Shown one piece after another: positions 23,920 through 34,946 of a stretch of DNA of 64,000 nt. Under the pieces are notes generated by a model that saw only the letters and a list, made by a program, of their open reading frames with translations, was not told the DNA's origin and searched no databases. The translations under genes and the position numbers were made by a program. Source of the stretch: Multifurca ochricompacta (lineage: Eukaryota; Basidiomycota; Agaricomycetes; Russulales; Russulaceae); assembly GCA_022496185.1 (NCBI GenBank), contig WTXG01000004.1, positions 620,001-684,000 of the forward strand, written 5' to 3'. Numbering within the stretch: the first letter of the stretch is position 1; every line of letters starts with the position of its first letter.

Positions 23920-25767
23920 CTAGGAGGATAGTTTGGGAACCCACCAAAATATGAGAATAAGGAACCCATAGCAGATCAGCGCGAGTGCACCAGTGTTGAG
24001 TAACTTGTTCCTGTTCGGATCGTCCTTTGTCAACTGGGATGAACTGTGTCAGGTTCGCCCGTGGAGAATAGCTTGAATCGTTCACCTTCCAGTAGAACAG
24101 ACCTGGGAGGATGAATGAAATAGTCGTTGAACCCGTAGCCCCGACAAAAGACAGCACTGCACGCCGTCAGCTCGCAGGAATGTATGGTCATTAAAAGGAA
24201 CACCCACCCATCTCGAGGTTATCGACGAAATAAGCAATACTAAAGGTACCAGCGACAACCGCAGCCGTTAGTACGGTGTGCTTCAGTGGCGTCATATCGC
24301 CTGCTCCGTGCTCATCCTCGACGCCTTCGTGCCCGAACTTGTCAGTCGTTGAACCAAAATGGAACACCTTATCGAGGCAATTCCTGCATGGGTGGACTTG
24401 TAGCGGGTACGAGAAGAGGACAAGGATTGCGATGGCAAGCTGCCCAACAGCGATAAATAACGAGGTCGATGGGTACATCGCAATGATGTTTGCGCCGACC
24501 TGCATAGGAACCCTGAATGGGAAGTCGGCATGATATATCAAGTACCCACGTGAGTGCCAAATGTAAGATAGCCGAAGACTGCGATGATTTCGTAGGAGAC
24601 AGTTGCGGAGCCAATGGCAGTTCCGATGACAATGTTCATGCGTTTCTGTGAATTGGCCTTAAGCTCATTGAAGATGGGAAAAAGCTGTCCGCCCGTCGGT
24701 ATGAGTACCATAGCCGAGCTGCCATATAAAAAGATGGAATTTACATTCTGCGCACAGGTGAACGCGAACACTTGGATAGGGAATGTCGAGATGAAGCTAG
24801 GCGTAAATTTGATTAAATGAATCTCTCCAGGTGGTACCATCCCTTTCAAAGGGCGGAAATAGCATACAATCACAATTAGAACGAGGTATGCTGGAAATTG
24901 ACAAACGAACAGTTCAGCATTATTCACCGTGTTTCAAGGCATAGGGCACTCACCGCAGGAGAAGAGAGCGATGTAGCTTGTATGTCTAAGGCTGTCTAAA
25001 CGGCGAAGAAACGATAATGGCAAGAGCACAACCATTAGAAGACTGATCCAAACACGCCCGCTGAGTGCCCACTCCGGTGGGTTTATATCAGGGGGTGTAA
25101 GGTCGTGATACAACGATGCGACAACATTCGGAAGGAGAGACTTGATAATGATGAGGTAACTATCCACATCTATCAGCCAGTGCGACCCCACTTCCTGTGC
25201 ACAATACAGCACGCACCTACTGGACACCCCAAAGCACTTGATAGCAATAGCCGCGTCGAAGAAGACAGCCGCACGAGGGAACGTAAGACTTGCGACTGCA
25301 AAGAAGGACGTGCGGCGGTGCGGAGCCTTGCGTGCGCACGCGGAGAGGAGATACAGACCAAATCCGCCAACGGCACCAGAAAAGACACAGGTCAGCATGC
25401 CAGGGATGATACCCGCAGAAGCAAGGGCCTATACAAGGTTATGACGACTACAAACGGCGGGGCAGGTACCGAACATACTCGAGGAAAGGTGAGCATGCCT
25501 TTGAAAGCGGTGTCGACAGTTGTAAGAGTGTGATGATAGGGGCGGAGGGAGCACAAAGCACGCACCACTGCCTATGATGGTGTTCGCGAGATTGCCTACG
25601 CTGCTCGTAAGCGTTGCATGACCCTCTTTGTGCGTATCGCTCGCTGCCAGCCCGGTGGTCGAAGCTCTATCCCCGAGCAATGCGCTTCCTTCGTGCTCGT
25701 CCGCTCGACCGTCATCGACGTCATTGGGCTCTGCGGAAACCGGCACGGCATGATATGTTTGCACCAT
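23920..25767 (-). CDS. Vacuolar amino-acid transporter (AVT/SLC38 family)
   Basis: A proton- or sodium-coupled amino-acid transporter of the AAAP family, in yeast found in the vacuolar membrane (Avt proteins). An acidic cytosolic N-terminus precedes the family signature SSVGNLANTIIGSG.GMLTFPRALASAGIIPG in TM1. Further helices follow, such as SYLIIIKSLLPNVVASL, WISLLMVVLLPLSFLRRLDSL, FAFTCAQNVNSIF and LLNTGALALICYGFLILIFWWVPKL at the C-terminus. Exons (minus): 25767-25566, 25498-25479, 25428-25217, 25159-24954, 24890-24550, 24499-24208, 24156-24086, 24024-23920. They total 1449 nt, an unbroken 482 aa. The second exon is only 20 nt and encodes MLTFP. I chose the ATG at 25765-25767; the same open frame extends ten codons upstream without another ATG. 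Confidence 0.93.
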
Positions 25768-26208
25768 CTCGTAGTGCTCCTCTTCTTCACTATCCAAAGG
25801 AATGATGGATGTGTTGAAAATTGCTAAGGGGTGAGACGAATACTGATGCTGATACTGATAGCGCGTGGTGGACTTGGATGTGGTGTACTGTACAACACCA
25901 CACGCAGGTACGGCAGGACGGCAGGATGGCAGTGCGGTGCGGAAATAGGTTCACCCACCCCTACCCCTGATGAAATAAGCAAAACACATGGACATGTGAA
26001 AAGAAGCCTCAAAATTAGCCTCAAAATTTTTGACAACATAAGCCATGAGCCATGACTGAGACTGATACAAGAATATACAAAAATGAAGAAACATGCGACC
26101 GTCCAAAACCAAGCGAGACATCGTTGGGAACGCAGAACGGATAAGTTATGTGTGAAGAAAACAGGAAAAGAGGGGAAAGAAATAACGTCTTGTCTTTTTT
26201 TAAAGGTA
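25768..26208. other. Intergenic upstream of the transporter
   Basis: This lies between the transporter start and the end of the next minus-strand gene, so it should carry the transporter promoter. It is A/T-rich with a GATACTGAT-type short repeat (about 25843-25860). No RNA gene or reading frame of note. Confidence 0.4.
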
Positions 26209-28280
26209 TCATACACGCGTCACAACCTCGGCAAGTCGGTTCTTCCTACGCTCGCCGCGCCCCACGCGCTGTTTTCGCAGGTCAGCCATCATCTTCTGGC
26301 CAAGAGGTGATAATTCTGATGATGATGCGGGTGACGGGGCCGATGAGAATAGAGCCCGCTCACGCGAGGGGGTCATTGGTAAACGGGACTTCGGGTTCCC
26401 TAAAGAATCTGTGCTTGAGTGTGAAGTGACAGTGTCGTACAAGAGAGTGAAAGATGACGTACTTAATCCAACACTCTCGCCATTTATGGGGGTGGTATTA
26501 TTCTCCTTACCGTCGTCTAAACCCAACCCCTTGACGCGTGCTGCGCCTTGACTGTCAGCAACCGCACTCCAAAGATTGGGGATTGGCTTTCTCGAGCCAT
26601 TTGACGCATTGCGACGGTGTCCATGACGTATCTGTACTGGCGCAAATCCGACGTCCTGTTTGGAAGCGACAGGGGGGGGGAGGGAACAGCGGGGGTACGC
26701 CCAGAAATATTAGTCGACGACCGAAGCACGTCACCATCGTGTGCTGGAATCAGAGTCGGTTTAAGAAGTTCCCTTGGAGGAGAGGAAAACAGATTAGTTT
26801 CAGATGTGGGTGTAAGCGTGCTACTTGGGATCTGAAGGCTGCTTCGTCCACGAGGTATGCGGCTGGAGCGGGTAGCAATGGCTGTTACAGTAAGTTGGCC
26901 TGCACGAGAACTTTCCGGCAGTTTCCCGTGAGCGACGGGTATGCGTGTGTGATTGAGAATGGTCGCGGTGTGTGGAGGATCAGCTAGGATGGAGCCGATA
27001 GAGGATGGTGTATTGGTTGTAGGAGAAACCCCTGCCGGTTGTAAAACACCCAAATGTGGTGACTGCTTGCAGCTTGAAGGTGTTGCCGGTATAGTACAGA
27101 CCAAGCTTGTTGATGACTCGAGTCCCCGGGTAGTGGCGGGCATGGCCAACTGTGTTTCTGTGACCAGATTTTGTGGGCATCGTTTTTCCAAGAGGAATCC
27201 AAATACTTCTGCAGCTGGCCGGATCTCATGTTCGGTGGTGCGCTTTGAAGCCAGAACCGGGTTCTCATCGGATGTATAGCTGAGTTCCACAGCCATGGAA
27301 GAAATGGCAGGAGAAACGTTGAGATGAGCGGATTGGGGGATGTCGGAGGACGACGAAATATCAAGACCATCCCCATGGGGAACGCAATTGCCGATGGTCA
27401 AGTCTCTGGGAGTCTCTAGGTAGAATGAAGAGGCTGTGGATTCAATGTCACTCCGTCCGACTTCCCTGCAGGCACCAGAGATATCAGCAAAAAGCCAATT
27501 TTAAAATTGAACCCAGTCGTACCGAAGAAAACCTTCAGCCCACGATATATCGCCCTCTGTGGTGCTGGAACGTCCTGTTGATTCTGGGTTACCGAGCAAC
27601 TGGCGAAGGGTTGAACCGCCTCGCTTGACCTGAGCACGACCGTCTTTGGAAGATTCTTTCTCAGCGGCAGATGGGGTATTTGAAAACACTCTGCTGTCAA
27701 GGCGCCCTTGATTGTCGTACATATCAAGTAAGCTTGCGACTGATGGATCCTGTCTTAGCATGTGCAAACGGTTTTGGTCTTTGGGAGTGACAGGTGGAAA
27801 CCTAGGCACTTGGCTAGATGGGTTCGCCAACTCATGAGAAGAACGTCTAGGCGTGTCAAGAGGTGGGTTCGCATTAGGAAATTCTGTAAGTGCTTCAACT
27901 CTCCTGTCACGAATGGTGACGGTGTATGTACGGCGTGTCTGTATGCTTGCAGAACGGCGCGGAGGATCCCTCTGCGTCTGTGTCTGACTTAGGCTGTTAA
28001 TAGGATGTGCTAATACACATTCTTGAAAGTCAGAGGCGCTCGCACTCAAATACTAGCAGGACTGCTCACGGAGGGGTGGCAGAGAAGAGTAGTCAACCTC
28101 GTTAACCACAGCATACCGGAGAGAGGACGATCGCAGAAGGCGGCTAGCGACTTCTTCTTGTTCCTGTTGCTGCCTGCGCATCTCTTCTCTACTTAAAGGG
28201 GGAGCAGTATGCGTCTCGGCGGTACGACGCTTCTTGCTCTTCCTGCTTCCTAGGGATAAAAATTTCTGAAAAAAGCCCAT
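26209..28280 (-). CDS. Hypothetical protein with MGFFQKF start, one frame break
   Basis: I do not recognise the family. The N-terminus MGFFQKFLSLGSRKSKKRR combines Gly2 with a basic cluster, which would fit N-myristoylation and membrane association (inference). The rest is Ser/Thr/Pro-rich and probably disordered, with a short helical, basic end (SPLGQKMMADLRKQR, RGERRKNRLAEVV). Exons (minus): 28280-28070, 28021-27523, 27465-26209. One G is missing from the run at 26527-26530 (CCCC on plus). Restoring it joins SRGLGLDDGKENNTT and gives about 655 aa with all phases consistent. A 54-bp stretch near 26408-26461 could be another in-frame intron. Its start is 174 bp from the divergent DUF202 gene. 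Confidence 0.65.
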
Positions 28281-28454
28281 TGTGACTGTACAAGAGACGT
28301 AAGATCGTAAGGTGTCGTGGAGTAAAGTGTCGTGAAAAGAGACTTGAAGAGACGACGTGTGTGCCTTGCCCAGATGAGGCTCAAGAGCGAGATTCGACAA
28401 AACTCAACTCAACTCTCACTTTCAACTTTCAACTTTCAACTTTCATTCAAAATA
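28281..28454. promoter_or_regulatory. Short bidirectional promoter with TTTCAAC repeats
   Basis: These 174 bp separate two divergent start codons. Just upstream of the DUF202 start, TTTCAAC/TTTCATT heptamers repeat four times after CAACTC repeats (about 28396-28446). The repeats may be transcription-factor sites or the 5' leader of the plus-strand gene; this is an inference. Confidence 0.4.
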
Positions 28455-29046
28455 ATGACAAACACGCAAGACGCGCCACAGAAAGAGTCACGTGAACAGG
28501 AATGGTTATTTGACTTTTTTTTCTTGACACTTCGGCATTTTCATCCTCACCACTACTCATATGTCATTAGAAAAGAAAACACAACATTCTGCATGCAGAC
28601 ATCGATCGAGAATTACGGCAGCACCGCTCGCGATTACTGCATGCTTGAGAGGAATTTTCTCTCCCATGCAAGGCTGGGGCTACTCTTGATGCTTCTCGCC
28701 TCCTCAGCCTTGCTCAATGCGCGCCTTCCTGGCCCAGAAAATCCAGGGGAACACGAGAAGCAACAGAATCATGGGCTTGATATTCCTTTGGCCTCCATCG
28801 AGGTTGCTGCGGCGCTCATTGTAATTGGTACGGGTTGTTGGGAGTATGAGTCTGGGATTCGTGACATGCGCGCCAGGCGAGCCTTTTTGGTTTCAACAGA
28901 GTAAGCGTTCCGATCTGACCGTAATCTACTGAGGATGGCGCTCATTCTATGGAAGGCCCCACTTTATCATCATGTTAGTTATCGCTGCCGTGGTTTTCAC
29001 GATATGCGTCGTCTTACTCGTTCATGACCAAGAGATTGGAGTTTAA
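28455..29046 (+). CDS. DUF202 family membrane protein
   Basis: A small integral membrane protein of the DUF202 family, also found as the membrane module of VTC complex subunits; its function is not established. Core: ENYGSTARDYCMLERNFLSHARLGLLLMLLASSALL (first helix), then LASIEVAAALIVIGTGCWEYESGIRDMRARRAFL (second) and PHFIIMLVIAAVVFTICVVLL (third, in exon 2). Exons 28455-28900 and 28956-29046 total 537 nt, giving 178 aa. The start is uncertain. The ATG at 28455 adds a hydrophilic and Phe-rich leader, while the ATG at 28593 (MQTSIENYGS) would begin right before the conserved domain. Yeast VTC1 is similar in size and topology, but the SPX and polymerase domains of other VTC subunits are absent. 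Confidence 0.85.
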
Positions 29047-29382
29047 CTATCAGTGTATATATATATACCTAATACCTGTTCATATATTATAATGATAGGA
29101 TATAAACACGAAAATTGAACAGTTGTACAATTGTGTCGTGGCGCACTACATGAAACTGATCACGTCAGGTAGGCCCCGCCCTACTAATAAAATCTAAGCG
29201 ACCTTGACATCGTGTCTCGTCCTGTCTGTCACTGTCCAATAAGCGAAGCGGTCAACTCGTACTTGCTCGCCTCCCTCGTTCCTTCTCTTCTCTCCCCTTT
29301 CCACCAACCCATTCTTTATTTCATTGGGCTGCCTTCATATTCCCATCTTTCTTTCCAGTCATATTAACGACGTCACGCGATC
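29047..29382. other. Intergenic, MTHFR promoter
   Basis: Between DUF202 and MTHFR on the same strand. The last ~100 bases before the MTHFR start are strongly pyrimidine-rich (CTCGTTCCTTCTCTTCTC and similar), typical of fungal core promoters. A short TA run lies near 29056-29066. No gene. Confidence 0.45.
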
Positions 29383-31535
29383 ATGAAAATTAGTCAAAAA
29401 ATCCAGCAATCTACCAAGGAGGGTAAGGTATGGTGGTCATTCGAATATTTCCCTCCTCGCACGGCCCAGGTATGTTTCCAGTCCGTCAGATGTAGGGCTT
29501 TTTGTCCCTCATCTAGTTATTTCAGGGTCTTCAAAATCTTCTCGACCGTATAGAGCGCATGCGAGGTCTCGGTCCAGAGTTCATCGACATCACATGGTGG
29601 GCTCTGTCACCTGCCATATCCTGTCGGAAAGACTGAGTTCACAGTATAGGAATGCCGGGGGACGGACGTCTGATTTGACTACTGAGCTCGTCAAGACGTG
29701 CCAGAGCACAATCGGAATTGAGACGTGCATGCATCTGACCTGTACAAATATGCCCTCAGAGAAGGTGGACATCGCTCTGCGCGTATGTGCTTCGCTGTCC
29801 ATTGGGTGCTCGGCTTATTTTTGTTGCAGGAGGCAAAGTTGTCAGGTTGTCGTAATATTCTCGCCTTGCGTGGCGACCCGCCCGCGGGAAAAGATGACTG
29901 GGAAGCTGTCGAGGGTGGCTTTGAGCATGGGGTTGACCTTGTACGGTACATCCGGAAGGAGTACGGCAATTACTTTGACATCGCTGTTGCCGGTTACCCG
30001 CAAACCCACACGCTCCCGCCAGAGGAACGCGCCCAGGAGATGACATACCTGAAGGAGAAGGTTGAAGCCGGCGCAGATTTTATTTTCACCCAGATGTTTT
30101 ACGACGGTGACATGTTCATCGATTGGGCCCACACCGTTCGTGCTGCGGGTATAACAGTTCCGATCGTACCGGGGATTATGCCGATTCAGACTTGGAATGG
30201 CTTCCTGCGTGCGGCTACTGCCGTCGCAAAAACGATCATTCCACAGTCATACCTTGATGCGCTCGAGCCATACAAGAACAACGACGAAAAGGTGCGCGAG
30301 ATTGGTACCAAGCTCGTTGCAGACATGTGCCGGAAGATCCTGGCAGCGCCCATCGGTGTCCAAGGTCTCCACTTTTATACTATGAATCTCGAGCGTGGGA
30401 CACGCTTGCTCCTGGAGGAACTGCACCTCGTTCCTCGCATCGAGACGCTCAAACCCCTTCCATGGCGCCAAGTGAGATACTCTCCCCCTGTTACACCACT
30501 TCAATTTGACTTGGCCTGTAAATTATGTAGTCACTCACGCCCGCACGACGGTCGGAAACCATTCGTCCGATCTTCTGGGCAAACCGCACCAAGTCGTACC
30601 TCTCCCGCACGGAAGATTGGGACGAGTACCCCAATGGTCGATTTGGGGACTCGCGCAGCCCTGCGTATGGCGAACTAGACGGCTATGGTGTCTCCCTCAA
30701 ACAAACTGTGTGGTCCCTTTGCATATCATGATACTTCCGCTTAACTGTTTCCTCTTGTAGAGAGAAGACGCAATCAAACTTTGGGGCCACCCCACGACCT
30801 TCAAGGAGATTACGGACCTTTTCGAGAAGTTTTGTTTGAACCAGCTGTCCGCACTGCCTTGGTCAGACCAGCCCGTGCTCAGCGAGACGTCCGTCATTGC
30901 GCAACAGCTGGCAAGGATCAACAGACTTGGTTTCCTCACGATCAACTCCCAACCAGCCGTGAACGGTGAGCGCAGTGACGATAAGACCTTCGGCTGGGGA
31001 CCAAGCAACGGGTATGTGTACCAGAAAGCGTACCTCGAGTTCTTTGCATCCCCTGAGCTACTGGATGCGCTCATCCCTCACATCGAGCGCGATACCGGGA
31101 TCACATATTATATAACGAACAGACGCGGGGATTTGCGCACGAACACAACGAGCGAGGGGCCTAACGCCGTCACATGGGGCGTTTTCCCCGGCAAGGAGGT
31201 TATTCAACCTACCATTGTGGAGGCGATCAGCTTCATGGCGTGGAAGGTGTGTTGGCTACAAGCGTCGGGTATCCACTCTCTGATATCACCACGTACAGGA
31301 CGAGGCATATGAGCTAGGCCACCAGTGGGCGAAGGTCTATGAGCCAGGCTCGCCTTCACGCAAAATAATTTCTGACATTGTGGACAATGCGTTACTCGTC
31401 AACATCGTGCAAAATGACTTTCATTCACCCGACAATATCTTTGAACCCTTCTTCAAGCTTGAGGAAGAGTTTTCCACCCGCCGTACGATCACCGCCAATG
31501 ACCATGCCCTCATTACCAACGGTCATGCGAACTAA
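29383..31535 (+). CDS. MET13: Methylenetetrahydrofolate reductase
   Basis: Reduces 5,10-methylene-THF to 5-methyl-THF with NAD(P)H and FAD, supplying methyl groups for methionine synthesis. The N-terminal TIM-barrel catalytic domain starts [11 protein letters not shown] (the family Glu) and continues [55 protein letters not shown] and [10 protein letters not shown]. The C-terminal regulatory domain includes [23 protein letters not shown] [18 protein letters not shown] and [18 protein letters not shown]. Exons: 29383-29469, 29526-29596, 29650-29782, 29830-30471, 30531-30707, 30761-31246, 31299-31535, total 1833 nt, an unbroken 610 aa. All introns are GT-AG. The presence of the regulatory domain is typical of eukaryotic MTHFR, where AdoMet controls activity. 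Confidence 0.96.
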
Positions 31536-32039
31536 CATCGACCCCTTGCAGTCCTTACTAACAACCCTCGTCACCTCCCTCACTCATATATTTTGGATCT
31601 GCTACTTAATTCTACGCATCGGGTTCAACCCCCGGTAGTTCAACACTTGCTTTTGTACTTTGCATCTCTACACGCCGCAATCCCTATCTTCACCTGCATC
31701 AACTGCATTTCTCATGAAGCTTCTTGTGTCTTACCCGCTACGGCTCAGCTGGCTTGTTCGAAAAATCACGAAATCACATCATTGCGCTTGCGCACACACC
31801 ACCACAGCCTCCGCGAGATGATGAAAGAACGAAAGAAAGAACAATAAAAAGATGCAGTTTACGCGACACATATACCGCATATTTACACTACCAGTGCACA
31901 AGTGCGCGTAAGACTTGTGCACGGATTATTGGGGATCATATAAATCTGAAAAAAAGAAGTCGCTGTTTGCAGGCGGCGGTCCTGCAGTCAGTCCGCTTGG
32001 TATCTCCACCTTGTCACCAGACAAATCTATGATCTACGG
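31536..32039. other. Intergenic between convergent MTHFR and ELMO genes
   Basis: Holds the two transcription terminators. AATAAAAAG at about 31851-31859 is a polyadenylation-like signal on the plus strand. Nothing else recognised. Confidence 0.4.
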
Positions 32040-34763
32040 TTAGCTACGCAAAACTGTGAAAGGACATGAGTGTGTGCACGCACCAAGCAACTTGATTCTA
32101 AGTCCGATCTCTGTCAACGCCTGGATGAAGTCCGCAGTCTCCTTCGAAGAGACATGCCCACTATCGCGTCGGAGCATGTTCAATCCGTCTGTCCAGTCTG
32201 CCCAGCGCGACACGTCCGGCGCGATCGCATCCGCCAATGAACCTTCCGACGTGAGCAACGAGAAGGACAGTGGTGACGCCACGAGCGGCGGCGGGCCCGA
32301 CCCTCCCCCGCCGTCTGACGGAAGTGCGCAGTTCGCAGTCGCAATTTCGATGATCAGCGCAAGGTCGATGCGTTCGGGCAAATCCTCGAGCCCGCTGCGC
32401 ACCGGAAATTTGGACTGGCTGTCAACATAGTGGAGGTGCTTCAGGCTGTTGTCCTATATATAACGTGCGCGGTGCCCTCAGGACGTAGATGTGGATGCAG
32501 GGCAAGAGAAACGTGGGGACGTACGAGACGCATGAATCTCCACGGCCGTGCAGGCCGCCGTGACGCGGGTGCGGTGACCGGCACAGCGTTGAGGAACCAT
32601 GCACCCTCTAGGAGGCAATGGATCCGTTGTTGACGCACGAACTCTTTGGACTCTTTGTACAGCTTCGCACGCAAGTTGCGGACGGGTATTTTGCTCAAAA
32701 GGTCGTCCTCCTCCTCGAGCTCCTTCATCTGTCGGTCGCGCACGCCGCGATACTCGCAGTCAGAAAAGTCTTGCACCATCTCATGCCATGGGCGCAAGTG
32801 TTCCTGGCGCAGCGCAACCTTCACTCTACGTGCGTTCATACGTTAATTGTGACTTTTGTAGCGCTTAAGAAGACGCACTGGCTCCGTACGAGGGCCACGA
32901 CTCTGGTGAAGTCTGCTATCGCCGCACCGCTCTCGTTCCACATCTGCAGAAAAAAATTGGTAGCCAGGGCGTGGACCTTATAAAAGTTGAGGAAGAATGG
33001 TTGGAAGACGGGAGAAGTCGCATCTAGGAGCCCGTAGCAATATCAGGATATCTCCAGAAGCACATCAACGTGAATAACGTGCATCCAGGAGCCAAAACAC
33101 CCCAATACTCCGATAAAAGCTCAACAACCTCGTTAGATGCACGTGCGAGCGGACATTGTCGCTGGGACGGCCGTGAATTCTGCTCTTGTACGACTTTGGA
33201 AAAGAACTCTGGGTCACTCTGCACAAAATATTTCTATTTCCTGGAGTATCAACGGCGCTCGTTCGTTCGATAAAGTAGAACCTCACCAAGCAGTCGAGTC
33301 CGAGCACCCCAGCTTCGCTAAACTCATGACTGAGGTTCTCAGACGCGAACCCAAGCTGGCGCCATTTAAGCGGGGTGCCATTTGGCGATGTCTCTACTTG
33401 CAAGTGGGAGTTTGTCCAGATATAGTCGAGCGCTGCGGCATGCGTTTCCTCGACATCTGGCTCAACAAGTGTCGTTTTCTTGCGATAAATCAAGCGTGCC
33501 ATGTTACCCTGAAAGTCGAGCACACAGGAAGTCAGGTCCTCAATCGTGTGCGAGGTCATAAGGTGCTGGGTTAGAAATAATGTGAGTTCACACTGCGTCA
33601 CAGAGCGCGAGAGGACTCACAATAATCGCTTTTCGCGTATTCAGCCGTTCTAGTTGCGAAATGAAGACCTCCCACCACGTATCCGTAGCATGCGCCAGGA
33701 GCGAGTTGATCAACATTACACTATCCGGCTCGAGGGGTTAGCATCATTGAGCTCTCATGTGCACATGCACCACACACCTATTTAGCGCAAGCGCAGTATC
33801 TGCTGTGCCCAGTCGACTGACGACAGTTTCAAGGAGACCCGGTTCTTTGCGCATCTGCTCGAAAACGACGTCAAAGCCGTAACGGTAGACAGAGCCTGGG
33901 GGTGCGGCAGGTGGTGAACGGCTCGAACTCGCTACCAGTGGTCCTGGTGCGCTCGCTGGGTCTGCCTCGACAAGACGTTTAAGGATTGCGGTGGCAGGAC
34001 GGCAAACATTGATAAGTGACTGAGGTGAAGCGATAATCTGGACGACTTTGAAGATGAAATTACTGTCTAGCGCTGCCCAACCGTACTCGAGATCCATCAG
34101 GTTTTTCATTGCCGTGAGTGCATACTACTCCCAAGATGAGACAGGCAGAATAACCGTCAAGATGGAATGACGCACCGCGAGCGTATTCCCATAACTGGTT
34201 GTGATGACGTCGACCAATATACGAACGCCATCTCGCTTGAGAAATTCGTTGGCAAAATCCTCTTCCTGGAAATCTTATCTTATATTGTGCACCCGAATGA
34301 GTGTGGGATGATAGCCTACGTGAAGGTAGCGTTGAAGGGAAAACAGTGCCAGGCGGAAGCTCTTTTCTTCACGAAGGAGGAGTTTCTCGTGTATTTCTCG
34401 AGCCTCTACTAAAGCAGAATTAACGAGTCTAAATAGAGAAAGGATCAATGGTGGACCAGGTTTTAGGCGTTCTGCTGCGTACTTCAGCTTAGCCTTCGAC
34501 TTGATCATCTTTCTCAAGTTTTCGTTTGTCACCAGTTCGTCATCCTCGTCTCTTAGCGCGAAATCGGAAGGGGGTTGCTTGATCTGTAGGTTTGCGACAA
34601 GCTGCTTCACTACATCCGCTACCATCAACGTTGGATCTATCCGGACTTTGACGACACCATCCTTTGTTGTAACACTGTTTGTGGGGATCAATGTTTTGGT
34701 TGAGGAACCGTTGGCAACCGTGGCGCGTGGACGCAAAGCGTCTCCATTTAGGTGTGAGGACAT
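32040..34763 (-). CDS. ELMO/CED-12 family protein (ELMO plus PH domain)
   Basis: ELMO proteins pair with DOCK-type exchange factors to activate Rac in actin and polarity signalling. N-terminal region: KDGVVKVRIDPTLMVADVVKQL and REIHEKLLLREEKS, then EEDFANEFLKRDGVRILVDVIT, YALTAMKNLMDLEYGWAALD and VMLINSLLAHATDTWW. The ELMO domain core is KWRQLGFASENLSHEF..GVLGLDCLKYFVQSDPEFF and FQPFFLNFYKVHALA; the PH-like end includes LLEGAWFLNAV, KHLHYVDSQSKF and WADWTDGLNML. About nine exons are implied. The intron 33024-33082 has a GC donor, and using it restores APGYATSPVFQPFF. The ATG at 34761-34763 is chosen as nearest the conserved part; another in-frame ATG lies at 34863-34865. Divergent from TOR. 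Confidence 0.87.
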
Positions 34764-34946
34764 GTCATTAAACAAAACCAAGGGAGGGGAGGTTAAGCCG
34801 CGACTGTCGGTAGGGTAATTTGGGACCGGGCCGGATTCTTCCTGATTACGTATACAACGTGTCATTTACACTCTTAGCATAGCACTAGATCCAATCACGA
34901 GGTCTCACCCTTCCTCCTCCCCTCTCTTTCCCTCCCTCCCTTCATA
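34764..34946. promoter_or_regulatory. Divergent promoter, ELMO and TOR genes
   Basis: A short shared upstream region. The TOR side has a long pyrimidine tract ending CCTTCCTCCTCCCCTCTCTT about 20 bp before the start codon, a common fungal initiator context. If the ELMO start is at 34865 the gap shrinks to 81 bp. Confidence 0.45.

Noticed and set aside
26538..27279. Plus-strand reading frames of 108-149 codons opposite the orphan gene
   Set aside because: They overlap the open minus-strand exon, lack splice-linked partners and have no recognisable motif.
33024..33082. A frameshift in the ELMO gene
   Set aside because: Reading this stretch as a GC-AG intron restores APGYATSPVFQPFF exactly, so no base change is needed.
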